From Terrirhizobium terrae (GTDB taxonomy: Bacteria; Pseudomonadota; Alphaproteobacteria; Rhizobiales; Rhizobiaceae): a stretch of 64,000 nt of DNA. The stretch covers positions 620,001 to 684,000 of the forward strand of contig NZ_CP104991.1 in assembly GCF_030323265.1 (NCBI RefSeq), read 5' to 3'. The notes under the pieces were generated by a model, which was not told the DNA's origin, ran no database searches, and saw only the letters and a program-made list of their open reading frames with translations. Shown in pieces: positions 36,638-60,092 of the stretch (position 1 is its first letter; each line of letters starts with the position of its first letter). A program made the position numbers and the translations under genes.

Positions 36638-36876
36638 TAGCGGCGACCCTCGTCACGCCGGGAAAGGATTTCCTCATGGGTGAACGCGGCAGCCTTGAGC
36701 CGGGCGGCACGGACTTCGGCGAGTAGCAGCTTTAGGTCATTTTCCTTGCGCATCCGGGTGACGTGCGCGGTCGGATCGTTTCCGCGGGCGATAACAAAAT
36801 CCTCGCCGGCCTCGACGCGGGCGAGCAGGTTGGACAAATGCGTCTTGGCTTTGGAAATCTTTACGGTTTTCGTCAT
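36637..36876 (-). CDS. Phd/YefM-type antitoxin of the broken VapC
   Basis: A 79-residue antitoxin: TVKISKAKTHLSNLLARVEA, then GEDFVIARGNDPTAHVTRMR. Its stop shares one base with the VapC start. It is intact while the toxin is broken. Confidence 0.85.
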   Translation of the reverse strand: MTKTVKISKAKTHLSNLLARVEAGEDFVIARGNDPTAHVTRMRKENDLKLLLAEVRAARLKAAAFTHEEILSRRDEGRR

Positions 36877-37248
36877 CGATGCGAACCTCGGAAAATGGAT
36901 TCTGCCATCAGAATTACGGCCTCAAAGAGGGTGGTCAACCGCTTGGTCCTATCACTTCCGATAAGCATCGCTTATCGGCCACTGGGTCAGGCTTTTTCGT
37001 TAGTTATAACAAATTTCTGAACTTCGACGTTATCGCAGCAGCGGATCGGTACGAACTAAGCTGAGCAAATCTCTAGGATTAAGCGGCCTTTTTTTGCTTT
37101 AAACCATTGATTATCAGATGATATTCAGATTAGCCCAATATTGGAGTTATGGCGTCCCGTTACGAATTAACGATCATGATATTTAGTGAAAATAGATATG
37201 GATTATTCTTTTAATATTTGCTTCATTACAAATATTGGGGAGATTGAA
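36877..37248. other. AT-rich upstream region of the LuxR-type gene
   Basis: No gene. Strongly AT-rich from about 37080, consistent with promoter DNA for the regulator. Short frames at its left end are unsupported. Confidence 0.4.
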
Positions 37249-38013
37249 ATGCCTGGATCAGTATTATTGGTGAGTGACAGTACCATCTTTGCTTCAGCAA
37301 TGGAGCAGGCTATCCGGGGCGAATTCGCTAAGGTTACAAGATCTGCTTCGCTAGAGCATATAGCGAACGTTGCAGTCGATTGGGAAGACGCTGTCGCCAT
37401 TATCGATGCTGGCAATCCCAAAGAGATCGTTTCTCAATTGTCGCTTGGCAACCACTGCATAGACGTCGCTCGCATCATCGTCCTGATGCGCTCAAATCAG
37501 AGTTTCGAGGATTATCGTCCAATCATCAGCATGATTGGCGCCCTTTTGCCGGATGGCGCAACACTGCAAGAGATCGCGCTGGCGGCTCGCATCATCCGTC
37601 ACGGTATCACTCTCCTGCCCACTGCCGCCATTTCTGCGCTGCTGCCCAAGGTTTCCATCGGAAGCAGCAGTGGGACGTATTTTGAGGTCCGATCGTTCAC
37701 CGATCGGGAACACGCGGTGCTCGGCCTGATTTCACAGGGCGCGAGCAACAAAGTCATTGGGCGCAAGCTCGACATCGCTGAAAGTACGGTCCGCGTCCAT
37801 GTTCGTGCAATCTTGAAGAAGCTCGGCATGCAGAACCGAACGCAGGCGGCATTGTACGCCGCCGGACAGAAAACCAGCCAGGTAGGCTCTGATTTTTTCA
37901 GGCCGGCCGCAAGTATGGTGTCGGGAGTTTTCGCTACACTCATGCTCAACTCGAGAATGTTTCTTCCTGACACAGCCACGAACCTGCTGATCGAGGCTGC
38001 CCACATAGTTTGA
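37249..38013 (+). CDS. LuxR/FixJ-type transcriptional regulator with atypical receiver-like domain
   Basis: A 254-residue protein. The N-terminal 130 residues look like a degenerate receiver (GSVLLVSDSTIFASAMEQAI, AVAIIDAGNPKE, ARIIVLMRSN) without the full set of acidic pocket residues. The C-terminal LuxR HTH (FTDREHAVLGLISQGASNKV, STVRVHVRAILKKLGMQNRT) is at about residues 149-205. The ATG at 37249 follows GGGGAG; an earlier ATG at 37186 lacks a site. It is 553 bases upstream of the giant secreted-protein gene and a plausible regulator of it. Confidence 0.85.
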   Translation: MPGSVLLVSDSTIFASAMEQAIRGEFAKVTRSASLEHIANVAVDWEDAVAIIDAGNPKEIVSQLSLGNHCIDVARIIVLMRSNQSFEDYRPIISMIGALLPDGATLQEIALAARIIRHGITLLPTAAISALLPKVSIGSSSGTYFEVRSFTDREHAVLGLISQGASNKVIGRKLDIAESTVRVHVRAILKKLGMQNRTQAALYAAGQKTSQVGSDFFRPAASMVSGVFATLMLNSRMFLPDTATNLLIEAAHIV

Positions 38014-38566
38014 TCAGGGTATTTCCTTCTGACGCCATGGGGATCTATATTCGTCGCAATGCGTCGGTCCTGGCCGCTGTCTTATCCAGCATAATGGTAT
38101 GCCCTCGTCGTATATTTCCAGCCAGAGATTGCGAACTCAAATGCGTCGAGATTTCAGCTTTTCGGCGGATTTCCCGTCTCGCTCCGTTCCAGCGTAGTAG
38201 CGGGCTATCGAGCACTGGCTTCGGGCGCCTACCCTAACTGAGAGTTCCCGCGGCTAGGCCTCGTGCCCCGCCAACAACCCACTCTAATAGTCGCCAGCTG
38301 GAGGATACACGCCTGTCGGGGCGATTTCCGCACCCCCGTAGGTGCCGCCCACCCGTTTCGAATAGCACCGGACGTTTTGTGGAGGTCTTAGCGCGTTTCG
38401 TTTAGGTGTTAATCAATCGTTTACCTCAATTAGGCGCTCACCCCAGCCATATGACAGGTTTAGGATCATCGTCGTCTAAAGCAAAATCTCCCAAGAGACC
38501 GGTCTGCGAGCTCGCGGCTGTGGTGTGTTGTCGACGCGTGTCAAAGCGTCTGTCTAGGGGGCGATC
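38014..38566. other. Upstream region of the giant gene
   Basis: 553 bases without a gene, probably the promoter and leader of the giant gene. AGGTG at 38405-38409 and ACCT at 38431-38434 form a small inverted repeat near AATCAATCG. No clear -35/-10 pair can be assigned. Confidence 0.4.
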
Positions 38567-53738
<15,172 letters not shown>

Positions 53739-53829
53739 TGCGATCGACGGCGGCGTCTTCAACCACGCCGCCGTCAACAGAGGGGAATGGCCGGTCCCAG
53801 GGGGCCGGTCCTGATACTGGGGCGAGTTC

Positions 53830-55557
53830 ATGTTCAAACGTAATCGCAATCTATCCGTAGCCGATGCCATCCGGACCTGCCGGTCCGCATTCTGGGGCAT
53901 TTTCGTCATCAGCGCCGTGCTCAACATCCTGATGCTGACCGGGCCGATCTTCATGCTGCAGGTCTATGACCGGGTGCTTTCGAGCAGCAGCGTGCCGACG
54001 CTGGTGGTGCTTTCGGCGATCACGCTGGCGCTCTATCTGTTCAGCGGCTTCCTCGATATCCTGCGATCGCGCGCCCTGCTGCGCATCAGCATGCGGGTCT
54101 ATACGAGGCTGTGCAATCCGTCGCTGCGCGCCAATATCCGGCTGCCGGTCCTGCTCGGGATCAAGGGATCCGGCGTTCATCCCGGCCGCGACCTCGATAC
54201 CATCCGCCGGTTCCTGGGCTCCCAGGGGCCCGCGTCGATCTTCGACCTTCCCTTCATGCCGCTATATTTCGCGCTGGTCTTCTTCATGCACAGCGCTCTT
54301 GGATATCTCGCGCTCGCCGGCGGCGCGCTGATCTTCGTGCTGGTGATCTGCAACGAGTTTTCGTCCCGCAGCCCGAGCAAGGAAGTCGGCATGCGGACCG
54401 CCGCACAGTCGAAGGTCATGGACAGCGCCCGGCGCAATTCCGAGGTCGTCAATGCCATGGGCATGCTGGGCCGGCTGTCGGACCGGTTCTCTGAGATGGT
54501 CGAGCCCTATTACTACTCCCAGCAGATGGCGACGGACCGCAGCAACTTCTATTCCGGCGTCATCAAATTGCTGCGCATGATCCTGCAGTCGGCCATGCTG
54601 GCTCTCGGCGCCTATCTGGCCATCCAGCAGGAAATATCCGGCGGCGTGATGATCGCCTCCTCGATCATCATGGCGCGCGCCATCGCACCGATCGAGCAGG
54701 CCGTCGGCCAGTGGCCGTCCTTCATTGCCTGTCGCCAGGCGGCGGGCAGGCTGAACCAGGTGCTGCTGCAGTGCGATGTCGACCAGGGCCTGGAAGGCCT
54801 GCCGCTGCCGAAACACGAACTGACCGTTCAGGAAGGCGCGACGAGCGCACCCGGCGAGCCGCTGGTCCTGCTGCAGGGTGTCGAATTTTCGCTGCAGGCC
54901 GGCGACGGCCTCGGCGTCATCGGCGGCTCCGGCTCCGGCAAAACCAGCTTCGCCCGCGCATTGGTCGGCGTCTGGCCGGTACTGAAGGGCGCCATCCGGC
55001 TGGACGGTTCGACGATCGACCAGTGGAGCGATCAGGATCGCGGACGGTTCATCGGCTATCTGCCCCAGGATGTCGAACTGTTCGAGGGGACGGTTGCCGA
55101 GAACATCGCCCGCTTCGACAAGGATGCCGATGTCGTGGCGATCGTCGCCGCGGCGAAGATGGCGGGCGTGCACAACCTGATCGCCGGCATGCCGGAAGGT
55201 TACAATACCATGATCGGTGACGGCGGCGCCCGGCTTTCCGCTGGCCAGCGCCAGCGCGTAGGCCTTGCCCGCGCCCTGTTTGGCAATCCGTTTCTCGTCG
55301 TGCTCGACGAGCCGAATTCCAACCTCGATGTCGAAGGCGAACAGGCGCTCAGCCGGGCGATGGTCGATATTCGCGAGCGCGGCGGCATCGTCGTGGTAAT
55401 TGCCCATCGCAGCAGCGCGCTGACGGCGGTCAACAAGATCCTGATCATCCAGAACGGTCAGCAGGTCGCCTTCGGGGACAAGGACCAGGTCCTTTCCAAC
55501 GTCTCAATACTCAATGGTTCCATGCAGTCAGGAAAGGCGGTTGCCAATGCCGTATGA
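53830..55557 (+). CDS. Type I secretion ABC transporter, PrtD-type permease/ATPase
   Basis: A 575-residue half-transporter. Membrane segments occupy about residues 20-310 (FWGIFVISAVLNILMLTGPI, FMLQVYDRVLSSSSVPTLVV). ATPase: Walker A GGSGSGKTS (about 365), signature LSAGQRQRVG (about 470), Walker B LVVLDEPNSN (about 490), H-loop VIAHRSSA. No N-terminal C39 peptidase, as in the PrtD/HlyB group. It lies 91 bases after the giant gene and overlaps the HlyD gene by 11 bases. It should power export of the giant protein. The outer-membrane TolC partner is not in the window. Confidence 0.95.
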   Translation: MFKRNRNLSVADAIRTCRSAFWGIFVISAVLNILMLTGPIFMLQVYDRVLSSSSVPTLVVLSAITLALYLFSGFLDILRSRALLRISMRVYTRLCNPSLRANIRLPVLLGIKGSGVHPGRDLDTIRRFLGSQGPASIFDLPFMPLYFALVFFMHSALGYLALAGGALIFVLVICNEFSSRSPSKEVGMRTAAQSKVMDSARRNSEVVNAMGMLGRLSDRFSEMVEPYYYSQQMATDRSNFYSGVIKLLRMILQSAMLALGAYLAIQQEISGGVMIASSIIMARAIAPIEQAVGQWPSFIACRQAAGRLNQVLLQCDVDQGLEGLPLPKHELTVQEGATSAPGEPLVLLQGVEFSLQAGDGLGVIGGSGSGKTSFARALVGVWPVLKGAIRLDGSTIDQWSDQDRGRFIGYLPQDVELFEGTVAENIARFDKDADVVAIVAAAKMAGVHNLIAGMPEGYNTMIGDGGARLSAGQRQRVGLARALFGNPFLVVLDEPNSNLDVEGEQALSRAMVDIRERGGIVVVIAHRSSALTAVNKILIIQNGQQVAFGDKDQVLSNVSILNGSMQSGKAVANAV

Positions 55558-56857
55558 TAATCTCGACCGGACTATCACCGGCGCAATCCGCAAGCAGCTA
55601 TTTCTGGCCATCGGCGTCGGCGGGCTGTTCTTCGGCGGGGTCTGCACGGCCGCCGCCTATGCCGAAATCAGCGGCGCCGTCATGGCCGCCGGCAAGATCA
55701 TCGTCATGGGACGCGCTAAACAAGTCGAACACCCGGACGGCGGCACTATCTCCGAAATGGTGGTCAGCGAAGGCGACCACGTTGAGGCAGGCGCTCTGCT
55801 GTTCCGTCTAGACGGCACGATGGCTCGCGCCAATCTCGGCATCATTGAGGGGCAATTGGCACAGTTATTGGTCCAGGAGGCTCGGCTGCTCGCCGAACAA
55901 GCCGGACGAACAGGCATCGATCTTCCGGCAGAACTGTCGTTTGTGCCGCAAGAGCGACGCGCGCTATTGAGTGAAGCGCAGATGATGCTGATGTTGGCCA
56001 GACAGATGACGCGCACAAGCCAGAAGGCACAGCTTGAAAAACAGGTCGCTCAATTTGCCGGGCAGATCACGGCACTGGAGGCCCAGCGAAAGGCAGTCGA
56101 CGCAAACGTCGCGCTGGTCGATGAGCAACTTCTGCGTTACGATAGTCTTAATTCGCGTGGGCTTATAACTCAGTCGCAGCTGATCGCCATGCAGCGCGAA
56201 AAGGCCTCGCTCGTCGGAAGCCAGTCGGCGCTGACTGCAGAGATCATCGAGATCCAGCAGGCCAAGACCCAGGCCGAGTTGAAGTATATCCAGGTCGATG
56301 AGGCATTCTACGAAAACGTCCTGACCGAGCTCGATCAGAAGCGTCCCGAAATCGCCAAGCTCAGCGAGGAACGTATTGCTGCCCAGGAAAAGCTGCGTCG
56401 TCTCGATATCCGCGCGCCGATCGCGGGCTCGCTGCATCAGCTCAGTATCCACACAATCGGGAGCGTCGCGGCACCCGGCGAAACATTGGTCAGCATCATA
56501 CCCGACGACGACGAATTGATCATCGAAGCGATGATCTCGCCGGCAGATGTCGACCAGGTCTTCGCCGGCCAGGACGCCAGAATACGCCTGACGGGCCTCA
56601 ACCAGCGGGTAACACCGGAACTTGTCGCGATGGTCATCGATATCTCGCCAGACCTGACCACCGAAGAACGGACAGGTACAAGTTACTATCTCGCCCGGCT
56701 GCGCATTCCCGAAACGGAAATCGACAAGGTCGGCGGCACGCTGCTGAAGCCCGGCATGCCTGCGGAAGTGTTCATGCAGACTGAAAGCCGCACGATCCTC
56801 TCCTACATGATCAAGCCCCTGTCCGATCAGGTCCGCCATGCGATGCGCGAGAGCTGA
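55547..56857 (+). CDS. HlyD/PrtE-type membrane-fusion protein
   Basis: A 436-residue periplasmic adaptor. One N-terminal membrane helix (LFLAIGVGGLFFGGVCTAAA), lipoyl half-motif (GGTISEMVVSEGDHVEAGAL), long coiled coil (about 90-300: EKQVAQFAGQITALEAQRKA; KRPEIAKLSEERIAAQEKLR), then the second lipoyl half and beta-barrel (RAPIAGSLHQLSIHTIG; LLKPGMPAEVFMQT). The ATG at 55547 with AGGAAAGG is preferred; the frame is open a little upstream. It links the ABC transporter to an outer-membrane channel. Confidence 0.95.
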   Translation: MPYDNLDRTITGAIRKQLFLAIGVGGLFFGGVCTAAAYAEISGAVMAAGKIIVMGRAKQVEHPDGGTISEMVVSEGDHVEAGALLFRLDGTMARANLGIIEGQLAQLLVQEARLLAEQAGRTGIDLPAELSFVPQERRALLSEAQMMLMLARQMTRTSQKAQLEKQVAQFAGQITALEAQRKAVDANVALVDEQLLRYDSLNSRGLITQSQLIAMQREKASLVGSQSALTAEIIEIQQAKTQAELKYIQVDEAFYENVLTELDQKRPEIAKLSEERIAAQEKLRRLDIRAPIAGSLHQLSIHTIGSVAAPGETLVSIIPDDDELIIEAMISPADVDQVFAGQDARIRLTGLNQRVTPELVAMVIDISPDLTTEERTGTSYYLARLRIPETEIDKVGGTLLKPGMPAEVFMQTESRTILSYMIKPLSDQVRHAMRES

Positions 56858-56901
56858 GACAGTCGATATCCGAATTTCATTATTGAAGAGGCCAGAACGC
56901 C

Positions 56902-57348
56902 ATGGAAAATAGGCTATCCGACGTCCACATGATCGCCAATGAAATGATCCGTCGAGGCGAGATTGGCCTCGGCAATGTCGACGCAGAAGCTCCCAAAGTA
57001 GTGCGCGTCGAACGTCACGTAGCTTCGCGTAATGCAGTAACCATGCCTTCAGCCGTGCCATTCGGCCTCGATGAAGAAATTCGCAAGCTGAACCTGCAAC
57101 TGGAGACCATCAAGCGCTCCGTGGAATTTACCGAGGCCCAGGTGGCGGTCAATCGCGCTGGAACGGCCCGCTCGCAAGACCACGTCGAGGCAAAATCATC
57201 TCGTCGGAAAAGCTGGAGCGGAGTTTTGTTAGTCGGCGCAAATCTCATCCTTGCAGGGCTGTTGTTCGCTGAGATGTACGATGGCCTCGTCAGCAGCATC
57301 AGCCGCGATCTCTATTTGGAAGTCTATTCGCTGATCGGAACCTCTTGA
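56902..57348 (+). CDS. Single-pass membrane protein following the type I secretion genes
   Basis: A 148-residue protein. The N-terminal two thirds are hydrophilic with a coiled-coil-like stretch (LDEEIRKLNLQLETIKRSVE), then one membrane helix (WSGVLLVGANLILAGLLFAE) and a short tail. It starts 44 bases after the HlyD stop and is likely co-transcribed. No family recognised; it may assist assembly or control of the secretion complex. Confidence 0.65.
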   Translation: MENRLSDVHMIANEMIRRGEIGLGNVDAEAPKVVRVERHVASRNAVTMPSAVPFGLDEEIRKLNLQLETIKRSVEFTEAQVAVNRAGTARSQDHVEAKSSRRKSWSGVLLVGANLILAGLLFAEMYDGLVSSISRDLYLEVYSLIGTS

Positions 57349-57504
57349 GGACTGCTTGCCGTGTAAGAACCGACAGCTAGGCAAGAGCGTTTTTTTGCAT
57401 GTTTTGTATCTGCAATTCGGCTTTTGGGTACGTTTGGCCCAAGTGATGGCTTGGGACTTATGTGTCTGCGAATGAAAGGTCTTGCTAGATCTTATGAGTG
57501 TTCC

Positions 57505-57696
57505 ATGAATGGAGCAGTGCTGCGTTACTACTTTGCTCTCGAGAAAAACCACGCGATCGAGCTTGATGCCGAAGGCATCGAACTCAAATCAATTGGTCAT
57601 GCACGAAAATACGCACTGCTAGTTCTAAGCGAGGTTTTGCGGTCTCTGCTCGGCTCCTGGTTCCTGCGGACGAAAACAGGTGTGGCTTGCCGTTAA
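57505..57696 (+). CDS. DUF6894-like small protein
   Basis: A 63-residue protein with the DUF6894 pattern LRYYFALEKNHAIELDAEGI, then ELKSIGHARKYALLVLSEVL. The family is common in Rhizobiales and has no known role. The tail may be frame-shifted, because a neighbouring frame gives DENRCGLPL. Start chosen at the internal ATG that matches the family N terminus. Confidence 0.55.
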   Translation: MNGAVLRYYFALEKNHAIELDAEGIELKSIGHARKYALLVLSEVLRSLLGSWFLRTKTGVACR

Positions 57697-57863
57697 CCCA
57701 CCATGTCGCGAACTCGACCAACCCTGACTGCGTAATCGTCGAGTCTTCTAGTCCTTCAGGCCCGGGGTCTGGTAACGGCCCTGAAATGCCGGCGGACCGA
57801 GAGGCGAGACACTGTCGCGAAACTCGGCGGGGCGTGATCGTCAGAAGTAAAAGATCTGTTGTT

Positions 57864-58088
57864 TCATTGCTCATGGCCGCTATAGATCCGGTGCATAGTC
57901 TCTGCGGCGGCTTTCTCGACAGGTATCTCGAAGAAAATGTCCGGGTTGTTCGCCAAAGCCCGACACGTCCGCTCGATCAAGTCGTCTCTCTCTGGGCCAG
58001 CGAGATGGTAACGCGCGGCGTACCGGCTCAGCAGCGTTCTGAGTATGCGCATGTCGCTCGTGGAAAGACCCCGGCTCCTCCTATCCAT
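57864..58088 (-). CDS. Small hypothetical protein, sigma-region-like
   Basis: A 74-residue helical, charged protein (MDRRSRGLSTSDMRILRTLL, ARYHLAGPERDDLIERTCRA). It distantly recalls region 2 of small sigma factors but is too short to be one. GAGGAAAAT just before the ATG at 58088 supports this start; another ATG lies at 58145. Confidence 0.5.
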   Translation of the reverse strand: MDRRSRGLSTSDMRILRTLLSRYAARYHLAGPERDDLIERTCRALANNPDIFFEIPVEKAAAETMHRIYSGHEQ

Positions 58089-58141
58089 ATTTTCCTCAGC
58101 TGGCGGACTACGCAAGGCGGCTGATATCATCGAGGCTGCGA

Positions 58142-58372
58142 TCATCTGATCCTTCTGTAAACATTTCCCGGCGCAGCTGAGCGCTTACCGCTGGATCGCG
58201 TGTTCGGTCCTGTCCCGAGGTGAACAGTATCGACGACCCCACGTTCATCAAGTCGGTCTCCCGAGTATCGCGGACGCGCTTCAACGGCCGACAAAAGGGA
58301 AAGGACCCCGTAAGCCTTGCAGGCGATGACAGCCTCTACCGTCGCGTGGCTCAGCCCTAACCTGTTATCCAT
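58142..58372 (-). CDS. Hypothetical protein
   Basis: A 76-residue frame (MDNRLGLSHATVEAVIACKA, YGVLSLLSAVEARPRYSGDR). Its stop overlaps an ATG of the next frame (ATGA), which hints at an operon. No family recognised; the basic C terminus may be out of frame. Confidence 0.4.
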   Translation of the reverse strand: MDNRLGLSHATVEAVIACKAYGVLSLLSAVEARPRYSGDRLDERGVVDTVHLGTGPNTRSSGKRSAAPGNVYRRIR

Positions 58373-59257
58373 GCGTCCTTATTTATTGTGTCTCGTTGTC
58401 GGGCCTGGAACCCCCGATAGACACCCATATGGGCTCGGTGTCTGAAACGGTCGGATCATAAAAGTGGAGCAAGACGCAGTATTCTTTCCGGAAAAATTTC
58501 GGAAATGACTGGAGGCCGCGAAAGAAGCGGTCAACTGGTCGTCCTCCGTCTAGGTGACCACGAGCTCTCCGGGTAGGCACGATCGCTTGGCGAGGCTACG
58601 ACGAAGCCGAGCGTCAACACCCTGTGGGACGCACGGCATCTTTCACAATGTCCTTGGAGACTTTTCTGCTCTCGAAATCTCTTTGGCAACGCGTACATGC
58701 GTCGGAAGCTGCCGCATTCTTCGGCAGCCGCTAGCCAGCCATCATGTTTGATCATCTGCTGACACATAGTTGGATCGTAGGTCGCGTCACTGTTCCAATG
58801 GAGCTGTAGTGAATATCAGATTAACGATTCAGTAACGCGTGAGTTATTCGCGGAACCGATGCTGTGGCATCGAGTCGGATACTCGGCGCGATGCGGTCAT
58901 GCAGGAAATGAGTCGAAGTTGCGTTTCAGGGCGGCATCTCGCCGTGTCTTACCCCATTAGAAGGATGTGGAAGTCTTTGGCGAACGATTGCGGCGGGCTC
59001 TACGGCGCAGTGGTGATGGCTATTGAGGCGGTCCAGCTACTTTCCGAGGTAGAGTGCGGGCTTTCCGAAAAAAGGCATTAACGGTTGGCAGGGTCATGAC
59101 AGATGGCGGCGCGCAAGCCGTTTTGCTGGATGAATTCGCATGGCGGTGATCGGGCTAGCGCATTTGCCCAACTCGTCTGGAGCACCTAAGCAGCCCTTCG
59201 ATTGGTAGGTCGACCAATTAAACGTCAGCTGTGCCTAGAGAGTGAGTCGACGCATCG
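58373..59257. other. Region with no supported gene
   Basis: Open frames on both strands (for example 58839-59081 plus and 58531-58767 minus) have no clear ribosome sites or recognised domains. Probably degraded accessory DNA. Confidence 0.35.
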
Positions 59258-59523
59258 TCAGCCCTTTGGCCGACTGTTGCTGGCCTTCCCGAACGCGCCC
59301 GTGTTCGCAAAAATCGAGCTTGCGGCGACGGCGAGAGCCGCCCACGTGAAGGTTCCAAGCAGCGAGATCGTTCCGCCATTATTGAGATAAAGACCAGGCT
59401 GGCAATGGCGCCGAGCGATAATTCAAACGTGATAGCTAGAAACGATAGAACAGCGTCACCGTCACGAAAACTGTGGGACTTACCGCGGGTCTCAAAATCC
59501 TCGTAAGTCAACTCATCAATCAT
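59258..59523 (-). pseudogene. Small two-helix membrane protein (one frame break)
   Basis: It begins MIDELTYEDFETRGKSHSFR, then a helix (AVLSFLAITFELSLGAIASL), then in a second frame a second helix (TFTWAALAVAASSIFANTGA) and ends NSRPKG. One base near 59385 joins them, giving about 88 residues. It follows the BLUF gene on the same strand and is probably the last gene of that operon. An upstream in-frame ATG at 59637 is possible. Confidence 0.45.
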
Positions 59524-59623
59524 TACGGTGACCTGTTGCGCCGTCAAGCAGTCTATGACGCCGCCTCCGACGACCAGCGGCAGACCGGTGAGGTACTGAA
59601 CTAGCAGTCCGGTTGCAGCGAGG

Positions 59624-60082
59624 TCATGAGGGAGCAAGTTCGTCGTGGGTTTGGCCCGAGTCTGTCTTGCTGGTTAAGACCGCCCGCATCAATGTGATGA
59701 TAGCGCTGGTTCTTGAAACATCGAGCTGACCAGGCTGAATATCCAGACCCGCGCAGAGACGTACGACATCCTCCTGCTGGTCGACCCTCACCATACGCCA
59801 CTCCGGAAACACCCGTTCTTCGGCTGCAGCAAACTCAATCAACCGGACGCGTTTGTGGCGCAAGTCTTTGCAGATCCGCTCGAATGTGGCTTCGAGAGCG
59901 GGCAACGGGCCTTCAAGCGCCTGGATGAATACACCATCGGACGCAATGATTGCCCCTGTCAGGTTATCGCGCAAGTTGGAGCGCTCTGCTGCTTCCACTA
60001 TTTCGGCGATTTTCCTGTCAGCAGCGCCAGCAAAATCCGAGAATGCGTACTCGCTGCGGTACAGAAGTCGGTAAAGCGGCAT
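59624..60082 (-). CDS. BLUF-domain blue-light receptor
   Basis: A 152-residue protein with an N-terminal BLUF domain: RLLYRSEYAFSDF with the photoactive Tyr at residue 8, SNLRDNLTGAII with the flavin-contacting Asn, and GVFIQALEGPLPAL with the key Gln at residue 54, then RICKDLRHKRVRLIEF. It binds FAD and switches its hydrogen bonding in blue light. The C-terminal 50 residues form the output helices. It starts 10 bases after the stop of the GGDEF-EAL gene, so the two are one operon and the BLUF protein probably controls that enzyme. Confidence 0.9.
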   Translation of the reverse strand: MPLYRLLYRSEYAFSDFAGAADRKIAEIVEAAERSNLRDNLTGAIIASDGVFIQALEGPLPALEATFERICKDLRHKRVRLIEFAAAEERVFPEWRMVRVDQQEDVVRLCAGLDIQPGQLDVSRTSAIITLMRAVLTSKTDSGQTHDELAPS

Positions 60083-60092
60083 CGTTCCGTCC

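Noticed and set aside
37186-37248. Extended N terminus of the LuxR-type regulator
   Set aside because: The ATG at 37186 has no ribosome site; GGGGAG six bases before 37249 and a receiver-like start there fit better.
54262-55407. Minus-strand open frame of 381 codons opposite the ABC transporter
   Set aside because: Antisense shadow of a clear PrtD gene with intact Walker motifs.
55964-57061. Minus-strand open frame of 365 codons opposite the HlyD gene
   Set aside because: Antisense shadow; the plus strand has all HlyD features.
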